Below, piece by piece: positions 56,726-64,000 of a stretch of DNA of 64,000 nt; position 1 is the first letter of the stretch; each line of letters begins with the position of its first letter. This DNA is from Schistosoma haematobium (lineage: Eukaryota; Platyhelminthes; Trematoda; Strigeidida; Schistosomatidae), in assembly GCF_000699445.3 (NCBI RefSeq), contig NC_067198.1:29243536-29307535 (forward strand), written 5' to 3'. Under the pieces are notes generated by a model, which was not told the origin of the DNA, ran no database searches, and saw only the letters and a program-made list of their open reading frames with translations. The translations under genes were made by a program, and so were the position numbers.

Positions 56726-58623
56726 TTAACCATATTTTTGTTACCATAAGGCATTCATTTAACTTAGATAGTTAGAGCTCTGCGCCAATAACATAGTGAG
56801 TTATCCGTCAAATTACTACAAAGTTCAATGGTTGATTAAAGACAATTTAAAGCCTTTTTATAAGAGCAAATCAACTTACTATGGATAAAAGTATTGTCAG
56901 CTGACTGATTTTGTTATTTCCATCTGATTAACAGTATTCCAATTTATAAAGGAAACAGTTTATTTAAACGTTTTTAAGTAATAAACTTATTAAATTAGTG
57001 TATCTTATTTGGAATAGGTGAATATATAATGGAATAGCTCAATGAAGCATAAAACTAATCACAAAGTAACATGAGAGTTAAAACATTTATATTTAATTAA
57101 GTGTCCATTTTGGATTCACTTTCATTTATTTTTATGTTTTAAAGAGATCAGTGAAAATTAAAGTTTAACATAACAAGGAAATAAAAGTTTAAATTTTGTT
57201 AATATTTCTTTAAAAAAGCATATTTTACCTTAACTGAGACTATAAACTATTCAAAAAGTCCTTAGTTGTCTTTTTTATCTTCGGTCATTGGTAGTTTTCA
57301 ATAAATAAAACAGGAAAAACAAACAAATATTAACGATTCATTTGAAAATTCGGATGGACTGAGATTCTGAATTGTACTTCGTTTGTTATAGTAAACTAGT
57401 TATTTAGAATTTTGGTTGATGTCACGATGTATGACTTAAACACGTCAGTCAAAATGAGTTTTAAAAGACTATTATCATATGAGTAGTATGTTTTTGTTGG
57501 AATTAGCAACATTAAAATATAAATGGGAGCTTTTAGTTGAATAACATGGATTAATATTTGTGATACAAAGTAATTTCAAATTAATTATATATCTACAAAG
57601 CACTGACTGAAAACTTGAGTAAACCTCAATTTCCCAAACGTTTAATAAAATGCCTTCATCTATAGAGCCAAAACATTTGTCAGCCAATTAAAAAAATTGG
57701 ATGGTTGTTAGATTGTTTTTTTTTAAATATGTGTTTTACGAAAACTGAATGACTTACTTCTGTCAAGTTCGCTACAATAAAAATCTCATTGCACCAAAAT
57801 ATCTGGAAAATAAAATAAGACATTTATCTGTTACTACTTGTTTTTGACTCCTATTCATTGGTTGCCAGGTCATGATGTAAAATATCCTAATTCTCTGAAA
57901 CTCTAAAATTTTACTTGATTATCATGGATTACATTACTAACTGATTTTGATTGAAGTTAAAAATCTAATCCATTCGATATTAACTTAACATTCCAAAGGT
58001 TAAGCGCTCACCATTATACTTTAAAATTCTAGGTTTAATTCCTTACCAGGTCATAAATTGGGACTTGTATCATGGTGAGATTGTCGCTTAATGCTTTTTT
58101 ATTAAGTATATATATTAAATGTTAACTATAAACTTCAACAATCTTCACGAAACATCTATTTAATTACTGACAGTAGTTAAATACGTGTCATTATGTAAAG
58201 TTGAATACAAACAATTCCAATTATTATGAACCTACTGATAAAATTAACCCAATCAAGTCAAACTTCAGTTAATTTACAGCATACACATAAACTCTGTTAC
58301 TTTAGTTTCAAATTTATTTTCATTAAAGTACTTCTAATAAATAAATTACAAAATATAGTAATAACCTATTTATTCATTATCTTAACTTTGTTTAATTTAA
58401 AATGTTACAAACTTGATTTTAGATAGAAAAGATGCCATTATTAGTAGTTAACCAAATAAAGAGGAACGTATATAACAATTTTAATGTATTTGGTTCTTTA
58501 TTAATTCGAAAAATGTTTCTTTTCTTTACTTTAATGAAGGTAGGTCAATGAAGTGGGAGAGTGTGGTTTGTTTCTTTTTGTCAAGATAAATTAATTATCA
58601 CAAACTCAGTAGGGAAGTAATAA

Positions 58624-58662
<39 letters not shown>

Positions 58663-59354
58663 GAAATTGAATGTCCTTGGATAAGGTTTCATTTTTCTTC
58701 AATTTATTTATTTATTTATTTTGTTTATTCCTCTTATTATGAGGTCACATTAAATTAAGAGAACAAAGTAACAAAGTAGTGTTAACAGAAGCAGCAACGA
58801 GAAAAGTGGATTTGTAGATGAAGTAGGTATTCCTAATAAGTTAACAAGAAAACATACTATCATCGTTACCTTCTATTAAAATCCGTTTAAAAAAAAATGA
58901 AAAAAAATCTAACAACTAAATTGAACTACTATTGACCTATAAAAAAAAACACAGAGTGAATTTCATATTACTTGTTTGTTTGAGAACCGTTGAATCATTC
59001 TAGACTGTAATACAGTTGTAATTAACATCCGATTATGGATTTTTATCTCATATAGTTTTAACTGATAAGAATTAGATTATAAAAAGATGGAATTCCACAT
59101 ACCATAATGATTGTTTTAAACAACTATTACTCTTTACAATAGATGATTACTCGCATCTCTTTATCGGTATCTCTTAATCCGTTAAAGATAAAATTTGAAA
59201 AAAAAACAGATTAAGGGTTTACAAGATAACTCTTTTGTATATCTTATTCCTTACAAAAATAAATTGAACCAAATCCAAAATACGAATTTACAGAATTATC
59301 TAAATTCATTTTGGTTTAGAAATTTGATTTGTTGCATACATAATTAAAATAAAT
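56726..59354. other. No gene recognised; TA microsatellite at 58627-58657
   Basis: AT-rich sequence with a (TA)n run of about 15 units. A weak SINE-like trace near 57990-58080 (TTAAGCGCTC, CTAGGTTTAATTCC) is too decayed to call. Confidence 0.5.
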
Positions 59355-59600
59355 ACTTCTGTGATGTGTGCTACTGATGTCGACAGATACAAGTAGTGTG
59401 TATCATCAGTCGAAAGTGAAATGCCTGGTAGCAGAAAGTTAAGAATATCGGAGAGAAGAGAATGAGAATAGAGAATGATTGGTGTAGAAACGAAGGAACA
59501 ATGAATTCTGAGACAATTGATTGGTATCCTGTAAATGATTTATTACTGTATGTTTCTCAGATTTTACTAAGAGATTCTATAATTTTGTGTTTAGATACTA
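59355..59600 (-). repeat. Dispersed repeat family, copy D
   Basis: Inverted relative to 54640-54890: ATGATTGGTGTAGAAACGAA, GGAACAATGAATTCTGAGAC, AATTGATTGG. Confidence 0.8.
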
Positions 59601-59886
59601 CGAATGTTAATTTAAAGTAAGTAATAACTGTTTCTTGATGAATAAAGTCTATTTGAATCGTTGTACATATTGAAGCACTCTCCCTTGAGCACTGCTATGC
59701 AACTCCATAGGAGACTGGTTTGAGAATAAAGCTGCATCGATTAGCTGCATAACAAATCAGGAACAGAGTTAATAATTATGTGCTTTCATTAAAACGTTGG
59801 GAAATATTTATTTTTGTAAACATTTTAGGGGTGAATACAGTCACTTTCACCATCAGGTCATGGCTACTCCTTTCTACATATGTACC

Positions 59887-59903
59887 CACACACACACACA
59901 CAC
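59887..59903. repeat. (CA)n microsatellite
   Basis: Eight CA units. Confidence 0.9.
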
Positions 59904-61920
59904 GTGAATTGATAACATGGTAAGCTGTCCTACATCTTTACGCATGCTATTGAGATTTTTGGTGAAGAATCAGTTTTTCTTTCCAATAATGATGAGCACA
60001 ACTATTTGAAAGTTTTTCTAACTATCAGTTTAAATGCTTGTTCAACAAAGAGCTGTTTGACTTACGTTTAGATGAAAAAATGATGTATAAATACTTTTTT
60101 AGCTGTCAGAAACGTATCAAGTTCCAACATGTTGAGATTTTTTCATTAGTTTATGAACTTTAATACAAATGTGTCTTCTACCAGTGCTTCAATAACAAGA
60201 CGAAGATCATATAAACATAAAACACTGCTTATGAGTTGTATATAAATAAAACGCATAATGAAATATCGGTGGCGGTAAATGTTAATTTTACCATAAATTA
60301 TTTTTCTGCCTTCCAAAGGAATGCAGAATCCGTTAAGCAAGGAGAAAGTGACCAATGGTTTTAGTTTTGCAAAGTCAATAGGAAATTTTTAAACAGTTTC
60401 TTTTTTTAGTGTCATTTTTATGCTCAATAAGAAGTATAATGAATGCAAAGGAATCAGTGAATTCGTCTGAGAGGTCTTTAGACATATAAATATTTTTGGG
60501 ATTCGGAAGGTTGGATATAGTTAAGAAATATATGTTTATATCATGATTCTTAGGTTTATGATATTTCATTGCAGGTCGTGATTCTCAGATATGCTTGAAA
60601 TAAGTCTCATCAACTTTTCGTAAAGATGAAATTTCATAAATAATTAATTAATTCGCACATTTATATTGTTTTATGTGATTTATCCTTTAATGTTAGGTTG
60701 TCGCAGATAGTTGACAAGCTAACTTACTTTCTCCAACATTGACATAATCTAAAATCAAAACAGAATAAAAGCCTGATCGCTTCACTTCAGCTAATATGCG
60801 TATTAAAACATGATCGATAGACGTGGATCAATAATGAAAACTTGATACGCACGACACTAACCACTGTTAAGTGATCAGTCGTTGTTATCCTTTAACAAAT
60901 GAGTTTACAATTTCATTTGAATGGAAGTTTAACAAAATACTTATATACAAAACTGCTTGCTAGGACATTTTTTATCGCATTAAAAAGGTCATATTGAGAT
61001 ATCTTTATATTCAGAAATGCCTTGTTGTCAAAACCAGTCGATACTTGCTGTTGACAAAATTCATGATGTATAAAAATGATCTTACCATTAAATAAAGAAA
61101 ACAATTAATTTTTATTTATTTATTTATATTTAAAAAACACTAAGGGTCAAATCACATTGAACTCACTTTATTTAATCTTCGTGTAAGATTATACTATTAA
61201 AATATTAGCTGGTTGAAATTTGACCAGGGAAATTTTGCTCAAAGTTATGTGGTTTCTATTGGAAATAGGGAGGAAATTATAAAACAGTATTACATCAAGC
61301 GAGCATTTAGTGTAAAAGTTGAAATTCTATAACAGATTAGCTGTTGCTATAATAAATGGATGGAAAGATCTTGGCATGTTGAATAAAATCTTCACAGTTA
61401 CATAGCACCTTTTAATAACCTGGGAATATGTTGTTGATAGGCTTCAGTGATCAAATAAAAGAACCCTTTTTATTTATTCTTGATACTCCTAATCACCGAA
61501 CATAAAAAAGTTCACCCTAATATAGAGTCACTCATAATATTAATTGAAGTTTGATCAGAACGAAGGATTAGATTATATACTACTTGGTGATCAACTAGTC
61601 TATAATGTTGTAAATAACATCTTACCACTACATATAATAAATTAATTTTGTCGATTGGTAAGAGTTCTTAATTGATCTTATATATTCTTATAAAATATAT
61701 TCAGTTACTAGGATTTGGTATAGGAATTTATTTTATTTGGATTCAGTGTGCTGAAGTTATTTATTTTCAGATCAGTCGGAAAGCTTAGTTCTGTTAAATT
61801 AGTCTTTGATCATAATCTGTTGGTTTTGATGTTAGTAATTATATGAGGAAGGTACTCATCTAAAACGCCGTAAGATGATCAGAGACTATCATGAATTGAT
61901 TCGAGTTACTTTTATATACC
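59904..61920. other. No gene or repeat recognised
   Basis: AT-rich sequence; the short open frames look like chance. Confidence 0.5.
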
Positions 61921-61924
61921 ACTG

Positions 61925-62155
61925 GATACCAGCTCAGTGATTTAAAGTTTGGCCATTCGTGCACGCGATAGGGGATATTACATCCGATTCCCAGTTGCTA
62001 GGTAGTGGATCTGCAATGCTTAAAATACCCATAAAAGGACGAAACGACCATCTAGCGTATCTGAATTTTTTATAGTTGTCTAACCTATATCAGTTGGTGA
62101 TCTCGACCAACTTCAACAATCTCTACAAACCCATGCTAATAATTATGCAATACCA
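61925..62155 (+). mobile_element. tRNA-like SINE, decayed
   Basis: GGATACCAGCTCAGTGATTT (box A region), CCGATTCCCAGTTGC (box B region), AAAGGACGAAACGACCATC (hammerhead 3' part) and a tail CTCTACAAACCCATGC TAATAATT. The CTGANGA box is lost. Confidence 0.78.
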
Positions 62156-62810
62156 GGTTATTTAAGTTGATAACTTTCCATCCTAGTGGATCTGTGCAAC
62201 ATTTTACAGAAAACTAAAACATTGTGAAAATTTTCCCACAGGACTATATTCATTGTTTTCTACAGTTCACATTCATTATAAAATTGTATATTCAACCAAA
62301 AATTAAAGAAATTTCACAAAATAATTATCGATTTTGTACGATATGTATCTATGCAACAAAGTAAATTGATTTCATGTATTAAAAAAAGAATTATCAGCTG
62401 TTTGACGTTCATTTGCAGAAAAAAGAAATAGGGTTCTATCTGTTTGCCAATTGTCTATAGTTTGCTTATTTTTTTCCCTATAAATTCGAATATTTTCTAT
62501 CCACAACTGTCTATATTATGATTTATTCAAACCTAAATTTAGACCGTATACATTTTATCATAATTTCCTTCTTATCTCTACAATAAAAGCTTATGAGAAA
62601 AACATTGTATTTTATTAAGAAGAACTATGACTTAAAAAGAAATAACTAGATGTGAATGATCTATTTATAGCCAGTTGTACCATTCTTTATAAGTTCATAT
62701 TTATATCTAGAATAAATAGTTTAAATGAAATATACAGATGGTTGTCATTTACAAGTTTAACAATTTCACTCTAAATGATAAGTTTTATGCAATTAGTTCC
62801 CTTTATAAAT

Positions 62811-62988
62811 TTAAATAAAGCAAGAACAAATATTGATGCAGAATAGTATAAACTCATAGTATTTCGAGGTTTCTCATCAGCTGCTTACAATCAAATATGT
62901 AATAGAATTTTACATTGAGATAAGAAATAGTGTGAAACAATTGACATAAATGAGTGTAAATAACTGGAATGACAAAGGTTTAGAATAA

Positions 62989-63029
<41 letters not shown>

Positions 63030-63293
63030 ACATGCCAGAACAGGTCAGAGATTAATTGGTGTTAGAAATAAGGAAATAATTCAGGATGAGTGGTGTAATG
63101 GTTTAGTGGAGTTCATAAATTGTGTGATAATTTTAGAGGTAATGAAGGATTCATGGAATTAAAACAGTGATAAGATAGGTTACGTAATAATTAAATAAAA
63201 TTTGAAAAGCTAACATAATTTAAGAGGACGAGAAACCTCGAAATATTATGAATTCATACCATTTCCATCAATATTTGTTCTTGCTTTATTTAA
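62811..63293. mobile_element. Inverted-repeat (MITE-like) element with TTAA ends
   Basis: Terminal arms 62811-62875 and 63230-63293 are complementary; the outer 28 bases (TTAAATAAAGCAAGAACAAA plus TATTGATG) are perfect. TTAA stands at both outer ends. The interior holds a TA microsatellite (62993-63027) and a fragment resembling dispersed repeat D (63040-63110). No transposase is present. Confidence 0.85.
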
Positions 63294-63320
63294 TAAGTTT
63301 TATTTTGTAAGCAGTGATGG

Positions 63321-63515
63321 ATCGTGGCCAGCAGTGGAATCTAGGACGCGTGTTTCGTCCTATTTGGGACTCATCAGCTGGTTGTACCTGCATCTCAGAG
63401 TTGATGTGTACTCTGGGACTCTAACCCAATACCATTCGCTCCAAACGCCATCGCGTTATCCACTTAGCTACTGAGTCCTGATAACCACTTGCTTGTGCAA
63501 TGGGGTGAATTTCAA
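63321..63515 (-). mobile_element. SM-alpha-like SINE, minus copy
   Basis: On the minus strand: GGACTCAGTAGCTAAGTGGA TAACGCGATGGCG, box-B-like GGGTTAGAGTCCC, then the hammerhead. It matches 47282-47460 over this part. The plus strand just beyond (63516-63580) repeats the 5' part of the 47-kb copy but in the opposite relative orientation. Confidence 0.9.
63341..63381 (-). ncRNA. Hammerhead ribozyme in SM-alpha, minus copy
   Basis: CCAG | CTGATGA | GTCC-CAAATA-GGAC | GAAA | CACGCGTC | CTAG. Core boxes and stem II are intact; stem I has one mismatch. Confidence 0.85.
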
Positions 63516-64000
63516 TTCACTTGGTATTATTGGGCTTGTATCTTCCCATTGAGGTTTAAGATGGCAATTGATCAGTTTGTTATCGGCATATGTACATATG
63601 TGTTTTATCCAACTTATTTGTAATTTTTTTCATATGTAACATAGCCTAATGAATTATTATACATTGATGAATGATTTTATTGTAATCAGACATAAATTAC
63701 GTAACATTACATTTCATAATGTTGACATTTAAAAATTACAAATGTTATAATGAAAAATACTTTTAGGGAAAATGTAATCAATAATTACTATGGTATAATA
63801 GTAAATTTATGGTGAAGAGTTAAGGAAAAAAAGAAGATATCGCATAATAAGTTACTAAGTAACAATGAATAAGTTAAAAGTAATATCGTTTTATTCATAA
63901 AGCTTTGATAACATTTTCTAAGTTTGAAGCAAAATGCTGGTATGCACAACACTTTTTTTACTCATGACAAATATTGACCCTACTTTAGTTAAGAAGAATT
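63516..64000. other. SM-alpha 5'-like flank and AT-rich end of the window
   Basis: 63516-63580 resembles 47208-47276 (AATTCACTTGGTATT, ATCTTCCCATTGA, TTGATCAG). The rest shows nothing recognisable. Confidence 0.6.

Noticed and set aside
57980..58090. Possible further tRNA-like SINE
   Set aside because: Only TTAAGCGCTC and a weak box-B-like stretch remain; too little to support a call.
62811..63293. Assignment of the TTAA element to piggyBac
   Set aside because: TTAA alone is common in AT-rich DNA and the terminal bases do not match known piggyBac ends; left unassigned.
1..64000. CRISPR arrays, operons or other prokaryotic systems
   Set aside because: No spaced direct repeats of that kind; spliced exons and retroelements show animal DNA.

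Overview
The window looks like a piece of a schistosome (blood fluke) chromosome. It is AT-rich, has one host gene broken into many small exons, and carries schistosome-type repeats: an SM-alpha-like tRNA-derived SINE with a hammerhead ribozyme, CsRn1/Boudicca-like Ty3/gypsy elements, RTE-like non-LTR elements with short tandem 3' tails, and a Merlin DNA transposon. The species cannot be settled by eye.

Positions 1-26935 hold one host gene on the minus strand, a formin of the FMNL/FRL type. Thirteen exons were placed by hand with consensus splice sites. In order they encode a GTPase-binding/FH3 region, a coiled coil, a proline-rich FH1 and the first part of FH2. The 3' end of the gene (rest of FH2 and any DAD) lies beyond position 1. 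The two most 5' introns are 156 and 43 bases long; the others are 0.7-4.2 kb. The introns hold RTE debris, several copies of a second tRNA-like SINE family that also carries a hammerhead motif, and a 706-base near-perfect palindrome in intron 6.

Positions 26936-30400 contain no recognisable gene. Positions 30410-40520 are a transposon cluster. A decayed minus-strand gypsy element with diverged LTRs (30410-33292) is followed by a three-level nest: an RTE relic was split by a young gypsy element (267-base LTRs differing at one base, GATC target duplication), and that gypsy element was split inside its pol frame by a nearly intact RTE copy (13-base target duplication).

Positions 40521-64000 have no host gene that can be supported. 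They hold an unrecognised coding-like stretch (41.1-41.7 kb), a SINE, an LTR-like repeat, an SM-alpha SINE with an intact hammerhead and clear target duplication (47208-47481), a deleted Merlin transposon (49737-50528), a gag relic (51946-53157), four or five copies of a dispersed repeat, SINE fold-backs (56.1-56.7 kb), a TTAA-flanked inverted-repeat element (62811-63293) and a second SM-alpha copy (63321-63515).

The most notable signals are these: an intact hammerhead motif on the sense strand of an FMNL intron; the 300-base-stem hairpin in intron 6, which could be a dsRNA source; the repeated head-to-head arrangement of the hammerhead SINEs; and the three-level nested insertion.
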